9,506 bases of DNA, taken from assembly GCA_029212955.1 (NCBI GenBank), contig JARGOW010000079.1:1-9506 (forward strand), given 5' to 3'. Source of the DNA: Planctomycetota bacterium (lineage in GTDB: Bacteria > Planctomycetota > UBA1135 > GCA-002686595). Positions 1 through 7,163 of this stretch are shown one piece after another. The position numbers and the translations under genes were made by a program. Each line of letters begins with the position of its first letter. Position 1 is the first letter of the stretch. The notes below the pieces were generated by a model. It was not told the DNA's origin. It was given only the letters and a program-made list of their open reading frames with translations, and searched no databases.

Positions 1-108
1 GGGCACGTGGGGCGCGATTCCGAGGACTGGGTGTTGGTGCCGATGACCGCAGGAAGTGGGTCCCGCAGGCTCGCCCACCCCCACCGGCGCGACGCGGGAA
101 TGGCCTAA
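1..108 (+). CDS. C-terminal tail of an unrecognised gene, cut by the window start
   Basis: Frame 1 is open from the window edge to a TAA at 106-108 and gives 35 residues beginning GHVGRDSEDWVLVPM. Nearly all its codons end in G or C, as in the other genes here. The overlapping open frame that leads into the next gene does not show this bias, so frame 1 is the better coding candidate for these bases. The tail ends in a polar His/Arg stretch with no motif I can name. It could be the end of an upstream gene transcribed in the same direction as the gene at 201. The evidence is composition only, and no function can be assigned. Confidence 0.38.
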   Translation, partial: GHVGRDSEDWVLVPMTAGSGSRRLAHPHRRDAGMA

Positions 109-200
109 GAGCCTCCCCCGTGCCCCAGGATCGGGTGTCCGGGGCTCCCTTCTGCCTCCCATGGCTGGCCAGACCCGCGCCCGGGCCTTATCCTGGAGCC

Positions 201-1550
201 ATGATCTGCGTTTCCGCATTGCTATTGGTGGCAGGGCTCGTTCCAGCGCCCACCCAGGACATTTCCCTGGAAGAATTGTTACGCCGGGCCAAGGCGGCCC
301 AGTCCCAGGCCCAAGCTCCTATCCTGGCGGAAGTGCAAGCGGCCTTGGCCCAGCTGGAAGCCCCCGGACTGCGTGAAAACTCCTTGCGCAGCATCGCCCA
401 CAACCTGCTGAAACTGGGCCCTGCCGCGGGCCCCTTGCTGGTTCCCGCGCTCAATCCCGGCGACACGGTTCCGGCCCCGTACCAGGAACGCTCGGATCGC
501 ATGCTTGTGGTGCTGGCCGGATTTGAGGACCTGGGCACGACACTGGCCCTGCTCGACGTGCTCGAGGACGGCTCCCCCGCCCATTGCCGCGCCGTGCTGA
601 AGGCCCTGCGCACCTCGCCCCACAGGGCCATTGTCGCCGATGCACTGCTACCTTTCATCGCCGATCCCGAACAGGGGGAATTAACCTTCCCCGCCCTGGC
701 CTCGCTCAGCGCATTGGGCGGCAAGGAAGCCGCGCTTTGGCTCGAGCATTGTGCCGAAAGCAAGGACACCAGCGGGGAATTGCTGGCCCTCCAGGCCCTG
801 ATCAAGGCTGGCAATCCGAGCCCTGCGGCGCTCGTCCTCAAAAACCTACAACGCAAGGGGCGCTCGGCTGCAGACCAATACTGGGTACTGGAACACACCC
901 TGCGCTACTTCGGAAGCGCGCCCGAATTGCTGGCACAAAACGACGACTTCCGCATTCCACTGCTGGATCTGGCCAATGGCATCCAGGCCACTTCCCGCCA
1001 GGGCCAACCCACGGAAAAGCTCGTGAACGGTCGCGCCCTGGCCCTGCAGACCATGCTGGAGATTCGCGACCTCAAACTGGGCGGAGACTTCAAGCGGCAA
1101 CTTTGGGCTTGGGAGAAGCGCTACCCCAGTGACAACAAGGACATTCTGGCCCTGCTCGCCAAGGGGGGCGATACCAAGGCCAAGCGCGAGTTCCTGGAGA
1201 AACTCAACACCCGGGTGAAGACACTCAAGAAAGCGGGTGGGCGCCAATTCGCCAACGCTCTCCTGGTTCGCGGAACCGCCTTGCACCGCATCGCCGACCA
1301 CCGGAACGCCCAAAGGGATGCGGAGCGCGGTCTGAAGGTATTCGAAGACTTGGGAGACACGGCCCTTCCCGTCGTTAAGAACCTACGCCTGCTCGCCGCG
1401 AGATCGGCGGCGGCCGGAGGCCGCTTCCGTGCCGCTGGAGACTTCCTGGAGAAAGCTGGGTTAAGCAGCAAGGAGGCCGCCGCCCTGGCGACCGACCTGG
1501 ACTTCCGCGAATTTATGCAATCGCGATACTCCGAGATATTGGAGCCCTAA
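201..1550 (+). CDS. Exported alpha-helical repeat protein (HEAT-like N-terminal part, TPR-like C-terminal part)
   Basis: The 449-residue protein starts with a hydrophobic stretch (MICVSALLLVAGLVPAPTQ) that looks like a signal peptide, although it has no basic residue at its very start. Residues of about 20-330 are Leu/Ala-rich paired helices of HEAT-like spacing, for example LRSIAHNLLKLGPAAGPLL. Residues of about 334-449 look like TPR helices, and the chain ends with a D-x-D-F-x-x-F-M type segment often seen at the end of TPR proteins. I chose ATG 201 because the hydrophobic segment begins there. The frame also stays open upstream with a GTG at 120, but that adds a Pro-rich stretch lacking the usual codon bias. 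A GGAG lies only two bases before the ATG, too close to be a good ribosome site. No catalytic motif is visible. The likely role is a periplasmic scaffold or protein-protein interaction. It converges on the glycosyltransferase operon, with 36 bases between the stops. Confidence 0.82.
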   Translation: MICVSALLLVAGLVPAPTQDISLEELLRRAKAAQSQAQAPILAEVQAALAQLEAPGLRENSLRSIAHNLLKLGPAAGPLLVPALNPGDTVPAPYQERSDRMLVVLAGFEDLGTTLALLDVLEDGSPAHCRAVLKALRTSPHRAIVADALLPFIADPEQGELTFPALASLSALGGKEAALWLEHCAESKDTSGELLALQALIKAGNPSPAALVLKNLQRKGRSAADQYWVLEHTLRYFGSAPELLAQNDDFRIPLLDLANGIQATSRQGQPTEKLVNGRALALQTMLEIRDLKLGGDFKRQLWAWEKRYPSDNKDILALLAKGGDTKAKREFLEKLNTRVKTLKKAGGRQFANALLVRGTALHRIADHRNAQRDAERGLKVFEDLGDTALPVVKNLRLLAARSAAAGGRFRAAGDFLEKAGLSSKEAAALATDLDFREFMQSRYSEILEP

Positions 1551-1586
1551 ACCTGCGAAATTCGGCCGGCTTCCCCCGTCCTGAAT

Positions 1587-2759
1587 CTATCGCAGCCCGT
1601 CGTAAATCCCCGTCATGCGCGCCATGCGCGCGGAGAAGTCGAAGTCCTTCTCGATGCGTGCACGGCCCTGCAGGGCTAGGGTCTGACGCAGGTCCGGGTC
1701 CGTGACCAATCTACGCAAGGGGGCCAGCAATTCGGCGTCGGATCCGCTGTCGCACAAGAGGGCTTCGACCCCATCGTCCACGGCCTCCACCACCCCCCCA
1801 CAGCGCGTGGCCACCATGGGCAATTCCATGGCCAGGGCTTCCAGGATCACGTTGGGCAAGCCTTCGCGCAGGGAGCTGAGCACGTAGATGTCAAAGCGCG
1901 AATAGAGCGCGTGTTTGTCGCTTTGGTGCCCCAATAGGGTGAGGGCTTCGGCGTGGCCGCTGGCATCGATCTGGGCTTGCAAGGTCTCCTGTTCGGGACC
2001 TTCACCCGCGATCTCAAGGGCGATGTCCTGGCCCTCATCCCGCAGGGTACACACGGCGCGGATCAGGTGATCGAATCCTTTCTCGTGGGCCAAGCGTCCC
2101 ACCCCACCGATCACCAATCGATTGCGCTGCGACTTCGCATGGGCGGTTCGCCCGTCGGGCCGGAACACATCGGACTCGATGGCGTTGTGGATCAGGGTCA
2201 AGCGTTGCGCGGGCACCCGGGCCTTCTTGCACGCTTCGTACAGGTCCCCCGAAACGGCGATCACGTGTTCGTAGCGGCGCAGACACCAGCGGTCGATGCC
2301 AAAGTACAACGGCGTTTTCCAGGTCTTGTGTACCCAGCCGTGGGCCGTGCTCACCATGGTCAAAGGGCGGCCCAAGCGCTTGCGCACCAGGATCCCCAAC
2401 AGGTTGCTCTTGTAGTCATGCCCATGCCAAATCTGCACGTCGTAGCGCTCGCACAGGTGAACAAATTTGGCGATCAAGGAGCGGTCCAGCGCTCCCCCGT
2501 CGGGGACTCCGATCAACGGGCACTGCTCCCGTTCGGCCCAATCCAACAACTCTTGAAATCCATCGTCCCCCGCGTCGAACAGGTAGGCGGCGATGCCCCG
2601 GTACCCGAGTCGCTCCAGGTGCTCGGGAGAACGCAGGATCGTTTTCTCCGGTCCCCCACCGCGGCCACTCACGCAGCGTGTGTGCAAGACCATGGGGCCA
2701 CCCTCCGTGGGCGGGGCAATGCGCGGGTCTTGGATCTCGGGGTAGGGATTAGCGGACAT
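1587..2759 (-). CDS. GT4-type glycosyltransferase (GT-B fold)
   Basis: This 390-residue protein should move a sugar from a nucleotide-sugar donor onto a growing polysaccharide or lipid-linked glycan at the inner face of the membrane. The N-terminal Rossmann half carries GRGGGPEKTI (about 32-41), the glycine-rich acceptor-side loop of GT4 enzymes, and HGHDYKSN (112-119). The donor-binding half begins near GGVGRLAHEKGFDHL (218-232), with the expected Arg and Lys, and has the E-x7-E pair E299 and E307 in REGLPNVILEALA. All key family positions are present and the length is typical. The GGGPEKT start resembles glycosyltransferases of exopolysaccharide loci, some linked to exosortase systems, but no exosortase is seen here. 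The start overlaps the end of the upstream glycosyltransferase gene by 11 bases, which suggests translational coupling. Acceptor and donor cannot be read from sequence. Confidence 0.94.
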   Translation of the reverse strand: MSANPYPEIQDPRIAPPTEGGPMVLHTRCVSGRGGGPEKTILRSPEHLERLGYRGIAAYLFDAGDDGFQELLDWAEREQCPLIGVPDGGALDRSLIAKFVHLCERYDVQIWHGHDYKSNLLGILVRKRLGRPLTMVSTAHGWVHKTWKTPLYFGIDRWCLRRYEHVIAVSGDLYEACKKARVPAQRLTLIHNAIESDVFRPDGRTAHAKSQRNRLVIGGVGRLAHEKGFDHLIRAVCTLRDEGQDIALEIAGEGPEQETLQAQIDASGHAEALTLLGHQSDKHALYSRFDIYVLSSLREGLPNVILEALAMELPMVATRCGGVVEAVDDGVEALLCDSGSDAELLAPLRRLVTDPDLRQTLALQGRARIEKDFDFSARMARMTGIYDGLR

Positions 2760-3930
2760 GGATAGCTCTCTCCAAAATTTTGGCCTTGGCGCTCCAGGAT
2801 TCTTGCATCAAGGACTCGCGCGCCAGGGCTTGCCCGGCTGGCAAGGGCGCGGCCGCGCGCTCGAGCACGGCCGCCACGAAGTCCCCGGGGCTATCGGCCA
2901 AATCCATGGCCGAACTCCAGTGCAGATTGGCGGGCAAGGAAGTGGCCACGGTGGGTAGACCCGTGGCCAGGTACTCCTTGAGCTTGAGCGGTTGCATGTT
3001 GCGCGTGGCTTCGCAATCCCCGTAGGGCATGACCAGCACGTCGGCCTGGGCCGCGCGGGCGGGCAGACGGTCGAAGGGAATGGCACCCTCCCAACGGATT
3101 TTCGGATGGCTCCCCAGGCTGGAAGCCACGTTCCCTTTGGGCCCCACGAAACAGAGCTCCGTGTGCTCCGCCAGGGCCAGACAGATCGGTTCGTGCAGTC
3201 GTTCGTCCGCGTGGCCCCAAAACAGGGCTTGAGGAGGGTTGCCAGGCGTGTGGCTTCCGCGATCCAATTGCCAACGCACCAGATCCACCCCGTGGGTCAA
3301 CATAGAGGACCGCACTCCCCGCCCCGCCATTCGTTCGCCCAGCACCTCGGACACCACCAGGACCTCATCCATATGGGGCAACATGTCCAACTCCATTTGG
3401 CACAGGGTTTCCCCGTCCAAGCCTGGCCATTCATCCAGGGCATCCACGCAGTAGTACACCCAATGGATGTGCGGGGTGAGCGCGGCCAAGTCGGCCACGA
3501 TGGGCGCGGTCGTGATCGCAGCCACGGGCGGATCGCTCGGATCCAGGATCGACTGCAATCCCCGGTGCAAAAGTTTGGCGTTCCAACGCCGGCGGCGGGG
3601 GCTGGCAAAGCTGGGAATCATGCGCGGATTGTGTACACGCAAGTTTTCATGCAGCTCGATTTTCTCGCCCGGCTCACTCTTGGAACTCGCCATGCTGCGC
3701 AACTTCTGGAGACTGCGGCGCATGTCCGCGAGGCTGAAGCTCGGGGTGCGAGTCCCGATGGTTTCCACCCAATCCACCCGATAGCGCGGGAGCAATTGGC
3801 TGATCAAATGCTGACAGCTGGATGCGTGGCGGCCCCAATCGTCGGAAAACACGACGATGCGGGGCAGACTGGGGTCGCGCGGGAGGCGGGCGGAAGGGTC
3901 GCTCATAGGAAGGCCCCAAACCCGGGGCAT
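2749..3930 (-). CDS. Glycosyltransferase, GT-B/GT4-like, first gene of a two-gene operon
   Basis: The 393-residue protein has a GT-B layout. A Rossmann start, PRIVVFSDDWGRHASSCQHL (about 23-41), is followed by a first half with WVETIGTR (54-61) and HWVYYCVDALDEWPG (156-170). A second half begins near residue 230, with ALFWGHADERLHEP, FVGPKGN, DVLVMPYGD (297-305) and MQPLKLKEYLATGLPTVAT (312-330). The last is the nucleotide-sugar binding region of GT4-like enzymes, with Glu319 in the usual place. It probably adds one sugar in the same polysaccharide pathway as the next gene. I prefer the ATG at 3930 because an AGGA lies seven bases upstream. An in-frame ATG at 3906 (MSDPSARL) would remove eight residues and is also possible. 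The stop TAA at 2749-2751 lies inside the next gene's start region. The specific sugar is unknown. Confidence 0.92.
   Translation of the reverse strand: MPRVWGLPMSDPSARLPRDPSLPRIVVFSDDWGRHASSCQHLISQLLPRYRVDWVETIGTRTPSFSLADMRRSLQKLRSMASSKSEPGEKIELHENLRVHNPRMIPSFASPRRRRWNAKLLHRGLQSILDPSDPPVAAITTAPIVADLAALTPHIHWVYYCVDALDEWPGLDGETLCQMELDMLPHMDEVLVVSEVLGERMAGRGVRSSMLTHGVDLVRWQLDRGSHTPGNPPQALFWGHADERLHEPICLALAEHTELCFVGPKGNVASSLGSHPKIRWEGAIPFDRLPARAAQADVLVMPYGDCEATRNMQPLKLKEYLATGLPTVATSLPANLHWSSAMDLADSPGDFVAAVLERAAAPLPAGQALARESLMQESWSAKAKILERAIHVR
2766..2773 (-). promoter_or_regulatory. Ribosome binding site for the downstream glycosyltransferase
   Basis: The minus strand reads GGAGAGAG six bases before the ATG whose first base is 2759. 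It lies inside the coding end of the upstream glycosyltransferase gene. It supports this start and coupled translation of the two genes, and is the strongest Shine-Dalgarno sequence noticed in the window. Confidence 0.6.
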
Positions 3931-4025
3931 GTCGTTATCCTATGTCCGTCGTTCCACGCCCCACAAGCACGCTCCGGAAAGCTCGCCGTCCCAGGTGCCT
4001 CTTTCCCAAAGGGTGCAAGCCACCC
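3931..4025. promoter_or_regulatory. Divergent intergenic region, probably holding two promoters
   Basis: These 95 bases separate a minus-strand glycosyltransferase operon from a plus-strand outer-membrane protein gene, so both promoters should lie here or slightly inside the genes. On the minus strand TTGTGG and TAGGAT are about 18 bases apart, a weak sigma-70-like pair that would sit very close to the 3930 start and would suit the 3906 start better. No convincing plus-strand promoter, operator or hairpin is visible. The call rests on gene arrangement more than on motifs. Confidence 0.35.
3938..3941 (-). promoter_or_regulatory. Possible ribosome binding site deciding the 3930 start
   Basis: The minus strand reads AGGA seven bases before the ATG at 3930. 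The alternative ATG at 3906 is preceded by GGCCTTCCT, which gives no purine-rich site. This is a short match and a moderate argument only. Confidence 0.35.
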
Positions 4026-5306
4026 ATGTTTCAAACCAACCGACCCGCCCCTGCTTCCCGCCGCGGCGGATTCCGTTTCCAGACCCTGCGTTCGGGGCTC
4101 CTGGTGGCCGCTGCCCTGGGGTGTCTACCCGAGGGTTTGCAACTCAGCGCCCGCGCCCAGGCCTTTCAAGACCGATTTGTCACCTCACCCGGAATGCCGC
4201 GCAGCTCCACTTCGAATCTGGAGATCGGCGACATCGCCTTGGATTGGGGTCTGGCCATGGACCTGCGCTCTCCGATCTCCCTCTCGGGTCCCGGACGCAG
4301 TGGGGAAATCGACGGGGGTCTGCGCGTCTTTGACCTGGGCCTGGCGGGGACCATCAACCGGGATCTTTGGGCCTTTGCCCTGGTCGAAGGGAATTCCGAC
4401 GAGCTGAGTTTGCAACACGCTGCCCTGGTTTACGAAGGACTGTCCAGCTCCTCCTACCTGCGCCTGGGGGTGCTGCCCCTCGACTTCGGCAAACAGATGC
4501 AAGCACGCCCCTACGAATTGCCCTACCCCGAGCGGCCCGGAGTCCTGCGCGCCTACCTGGGGGATCAGGTCCTCGGAACGGGGATCAGCTATGGCGATGT
4601 GTTTGCCACGGGGGATCATTCCACCGTGCGCACGTCCCTGGGGCTTTTCACCCAAACCGAGCGCAGGGAATCCAGTCTTGATGGGCGCGCACTCTCCCTT
4701 CCCGGCCTCGAGGTCACAGATGGCCCGCGCATGCACGAATTGGCCATCAACGCACGTTTGACGGGTCTCATGGATGTGGGTCCCGAGGGTGTTTTGCAAT
4801 GGGGGTTTTCCGCCCACTCCATGCCTGACTTTTCCGTGGCACTGACCGCCAACGATGGCACGGATCTGGCCGCCCAGCACCTGGACCATTGGGTTTATGG
4901 CATGGATTTCAGTTTCGGCTGGAGCGATGAAACCGAAGGACCTTCCTGGTCCGCCGGCTGGGAGGGCTTGATCGCCGACGGCCAGGTGGGAGCCCGCGCC
5001 CTCGGCGCGGGCCCGGCGACCTTGGAGATTTTCGAGGACCGTGTGTATGGGCACTATCTATGGCTGGAGAGGCAAACCCGATCGGGTCGGGCCCTGGGCC
5101 TCCTGTACTCGGACTTTGAGCGCACCATGCCCGGCACACCCCAGGAGCGTGAGGTCAGCCTCTATTTCTCGCGCCCCCTGGGCGACCGGTCCACCCTACG
5201 ATTCCAATTGAGCCACAGGGATGCCCAGGGAGAGCGCGCCAGCGAACGGGCGTTGGTGCAATGGACCGCCCAGATCGGAAGGCTCGGTCACGCCGTGGAT
5301 TGGTAG
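4026..5306 (+). CDS. Putative outer-membrane beta-barrel protein (porin-like), family not recognised
   Basis: The protein has 426 residues from ATG 4026. A basic N-terminal part (SRRGGFRFQTLR) and a hydrophobic core (SGLLVAAALGCLP) lead to ARA before Gln45, a good signal peptidase I site. The mature part is rich in alternating polar/apolar segments about 10-12 residues long with aromatic ends, for example SYLRLGVLPLDFG, VLQWGFSAHSM, WVYGMDFSFGW, YGHYLWLERQTRSG and EVSLYFSRPLGDRSTLRFQLS. These read as transmembrane beta strands joined by acidic loops. The last residue is Trp, in keeping with the aromatic C-terminal signal used by the BAM complex. I see no TonB box, plug domain, OmpA domain or enzyme motif, so a passive pore or structural role is more likely than a TonB-dependent receptor. 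The frame is open from 3942, but the added residues come before the signal peptide and overlap the promoter region. No clear Shine-Dalgarno sequence precedes 4026. Confidence 0.83.
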   Translation: MFQTNRPAPASRRGGFRFQTLRSGLLVAAALGCLPEGLQLSARAQAFQDRFVTSPGMPRSSTSNLEIGDIALDWGLAMDLRSPISLSGPGRSGEIDGGLRVFDLGLAGTINRDLWAFALVEGNSDELSLQHAALVYEGLSSSSYLRLGVLPLDFGKQMQARPYELPYPERPGVLRAYLGDQVLGTGISYGDVFATGDHSTVRTSLGLFTQTERRESSLDGRALSLPGLEVTDGPRMHELAINARLTGLMDVGPEGVLQWGFSAHSMPDFSVALTANDGTDLAAQHLDHWVYGMDFSFGWSDETEGPSWSAGWEGLIADGQVGARALGAGPATLEIFEDRVYGHYLWLERQTRSGRALGLLYSDFERTMPGTPQEREVSLYFSRPLGDRSTLRFQLSHRDAQGERASERALVQWTAQIGRLGHAVDW

Positions 5307-5456
5307 TCGTACGGGGCCTCCCCAGACCTCCGGGGCAGCGAACGCCTCCCGGGGGACGCTCCAAGTAACCCGAAGCGGGAATTTCACCCATTTCTAGGTT
5401 CTGTCCATTCCCCGGGCGCAATCCTTGCCCAAAAATACTGATTCATTCACCGGGGG
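5307..5456. other. Intergenic gap between barrel gene and acyltransferase cluster
   Basis: About 150 non-coding bases. The first half is GC-rich with two similar CCTCC(C)...GGGG blocks near 5317-5355. The second half has the only clear A-rich run of the gap, AAAAATACTGATTC from 5431. AATACT at 5434-5439 could act as a -10 element for the acyltransferase cluster, but no matching -35 is seen. The region probably ends the barrel transcript and starts the lipid cluster. Confidence 0.4.
5369..5379 (+). terminator. Weak hairpin after the barrel gene
   Basis: CCCG (5369-5372), a three-base loop AAG, and CGGG (5376-5379) can pair, and AATTTC follows. The stem has only four pairs and the T tract is short, so this is at best a weak terminator and may be chance in GC-rich DNA. 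Confidence 0.18.
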
Positions 5457-6302
5457 TTGATCTCGGATGAATGGACTCCGCCCGTGCAAACTCCCCCCTA
5501 CCAAATCACCAGCCCCCATCCCACGGGCGACGGACCCCAAACGCTCCTGCCCCACCAGGAGCGCATCCCTTCCCTACGCCTGAAACGGGGCCGGTACGAA
5601 ATGTACTTTGCGCGGACCGTGGAGGAGCGCGAAGCCATCCAACGCCTGCGCTTTGAAGTGTTTTGCCTGGAGCTCGGAGAGGGTCTGCACGATGCCGTGA
5701 GCACGGGACTGGACCGGGATCCCTTCGACGATCCCTGCCAGCACTTGATCGTGTACGACAACAAGGGCGATCAAATGGTGGGCACCTACCGCATGCAAAC
5801 CTGGGATTGTGCCCAGGAAGGTCTGGGGTTCTACACGGACCAGGAATTTGACCTGGGTTTGCTGGGGACCCGGTTCGGCCGGGAAAACGTGGAGCTGGGT
5901 CGGGCTTGCGTGGCCAAGGAACATCGGGGCCGCGCTGTTCTCTTGCTCCTTTGGCAGGGTTTGATGGGATATCTGGACTTCCACGGCAAGGGCGGATTTT
6001 TTGGATGCAGCTCCCTCACCAGCCAGGACATGGACGAGGGACTTCGGCTCTACGCCCAACTGCAACGGGCCGGCCACATTCACCCCGAATTGCGCACGGT
6101 CCCCCGGCCGAATTGGACCTGCAAGGCGAGTGGTTCCAAGGGCAGCAAGGTGGCGATTCCCAAGCTCTTCCGCTCCTACCTGCGCCAGGGGGCCATGATC
6201 CTTTCGCCCCCCGCCATCGATCGCGAATTCGGAACCATCGACTTCTTGACCTTCGTACAAGTAGACTCTGGACACAAAGAACGTTTCGACCCGACGGTGT
6301 AG
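5457..6302 (+). CDS. OlsB-like GNAT N-acyltransferase (ornithine/amino-acid lipid synthesis type)
   Basis: Members of this family (OlsB, GlsB) move a 3-hydroxyacyl chain from acyl-ACP onto the alpha-amino group of ornithine, glycine or a similar amino acid, giving a lyso-aminolipid. The 281-residue protein shows the family blocks in order: RLRFEVFCLELGEG (63-76), LDRDPFDDPCQHLIV (85-99), GTYRMQ (109-114), NVELGRACV (144-152) followed by EHRGRAVLLLLW, the GCSSL strand (183-187), and the C-terminal PPAIDREFGTIDFLTF (251-266). No key block is missing. The first 40 residues are a Pro-rich, low-complexity extension. The frame opens after a TGA at 5439 and contains no ATG before residue 49 (5601), which would cut the domain edge, so TTG 5457 or GTG 5484 is the likely start. 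A plsC-like gene follows after 25 bases, the arrangement of aminolipid operons. The amino acid used cannot be read from sequence, and some family members are annotated as hemolysin-like. Confidence 0.88.
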   Translation: MISDEWTPPVQTPPYQITSPHPTGDGPQTLLPHQERIPSLRLKRGRYEMYFARTVEEREAIQRLRFEVFCLELGEGLHDAVSTGLDRDPFDDPCQHLIVYDNKGDQMVGTYRMQTWDCAQEGLGFYTDQEFDLGLLGTRFGRENVELGRACVAKEHRGRAVLLLLWQGLMGYLDFHGKGGFFGCSSLTSQDMDEGLRLYAQLQRAGHIHPELRTVPRPNWTCKASGSKGSKVAIPKLFRSYLRQGAMILSPPAIDREFGTIDFLTFVQVDSGHKERFDPTV

Positions 6303-6327
6303 GGTCGCTTCGCTGGGCGACTTCCCC

Positions 6328-7134
6328 ATGGCCTTCCTCCGCGCACTCATTCGAATCCCCCTGCTGGCGCTCGTCGTGCTGGTGTTGCTGCTCCCCCTGT
6401 GGGTTGGCCGCGCACTTTCAGCCCTAGGCCATACGGGATTGGGTTCCAAGGTTTCACGCTTTGCCATCACCCGTTGGGCGCGCTGGAGCTGCGCCATCCT
6501 CGGTGTGCGGATTACCCACGAAGGACCGGTGCCCGCGCCCCCCTTTTTCCTGGTGGCCAACCATCTGTCCTACATGGACATTTTGATCTTGCACGCCACC
6601 GTGCGGGGACACTTCCTGTCCAAGTCCGAAATCGGGAGTTGGCCCATCGCCGGTCGCCTGGCCAAATGGGCCGGCACCTTGTTTATCGACCGTAGCAAAC
6701 GCCGGGATGTTTCGCGCTCCCTGCCCGAATTGCAGGAGACCCTGCGTGGCGGCGAAGGTGTGATCCTCTTCCCCGAAGGCACTTCCACCGCGGGCTCCAC
6801 GGTGCACCATTTCCACCCGTCCCTGCTGCAAGCGCCCCTTACCCTGGAGATGGGAACCCACGTGGCCAGCCTGCACTACTCGACTCGCAGCGAGACCAAG
6901 CCTGCCCACATGCATGTGTGCTGGTGGGGTGATATGCCCTTCGGTACGCACTTCTTGAAGCTGTTGACCCTGCCGCGGATCGATGCTCACATCCACTTCC
7001 ATGGGGATACCTTCCATGGGGATGATCGCAAGGCCCTGGCACAAAGCGCGCGCGATGGGGTGCTCGATCTATTCCGGCCCAGCGCGCCCGAGTCCTTCGT
7101 CTACCCCGAATCCCATCCCACCCAGGCTCGCTGA
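6328..7134 (+). CDS. PlsC-type lysophospholipid/1-acylglycerol-3-phosphate O-acyltransferase (OlsA/GlsA candidate)
   Basis: The 268-residue membrane-bound enzyme should esterify a hydroxyl group with an acyl chain. Its N-terminal 27 residues form a hydrophobic anchor (LLALVVLVLLLPLWV). Acyltransferase block I is NHLSYMD with the catalytic H79-x4-D84. Block II is GTLFIDRSKRR (116-126), and block III is FPEGTST (148-154). All catalytic positions are intact and the length is normal for the family. In phospholipid synthesis PlsC makes phosphatidic acid. Next to an OlsB-like gene, the homologous OlsA or GlsA enzymes instead acylate the hydroxyl of a lyso-ornithine or lyso-glycine lipid, which is the more likely role here. 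It follows the acyltransferase gene by 25 bases with no clear Shine-Dalgarno sequence, so the two are probably cotranscribed. The downstream fusion gene begins about 30 bases after its stop, or overlaps it if a CTG start is used. Confidence 0.93.
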   Translation: MAFLRALIRIPLLALVVLVLLLPLWVGRALSALGHTGLGSKVSRFAITRWARWSCAILGVRITHEGPVPAPPFFLVANHLSYMDILILHATVRGHFLSKSEIGSWPIAGRLAKWAGTLFIDRSKRRDVSRSLPELQETLRGGEGVILFPEGTSTAGSTVHHFHPSLLQAPLTLEMGTHVASLHYSTRSETKPAHMHVCWWGDMPFGTHFLKLLTLPRIDAHIHFHGDTFHGDDRKALAQSARDGVLDLFRPSAPESFVYPESHPTQAR

Positions 7135-7163
7135 TCGAAGCCCAAGCGAATTCACCGGCGCCC

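Noticed and set aside
1551..1586. Bidirectional terminator between the convergent genes
   Set aside because: The 36 bases contain a short GGCCGGC palindrome but no real stem-loop or T tract on either strand.
4056..4095. Possible Tat signal (SRRGGF) at the start of the barrel protein
   Set aside because: It does not match the S-R-R-x-F-L-K pattern well, and outer-membrane barrels use the Sec route; the two Arg fit an ordinary basic n-region.
2992..4407. A long plus-strand open frame (471 codons) opposite the first glycosyltransferase gene
   Set aside because: Its translation is rich in His, Gln and Gly without domain-like segments, it crosses both the glycosyltransferase and the barrel gene, and the minus strand there encodes clear glycosyltransferase motifs. 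It is a GC-rich antisense shadow.
5316..5356. Two similar GC-rich blocks (CCTCCCC...CCGGGG and CCTCCCGGGGG) as a repeat or strong terminator
   Set aside because: The match is short, imperfect and within GC-rich DNA, and no extended stem can be formed.
5574..6560. A 328-codon minus-strand open frame across the two acyltransferase genes
   Set aside because: It runs antisense to the intact GNAT and PlsC motifs and spans the gene boundary, so it is a composition artefact.
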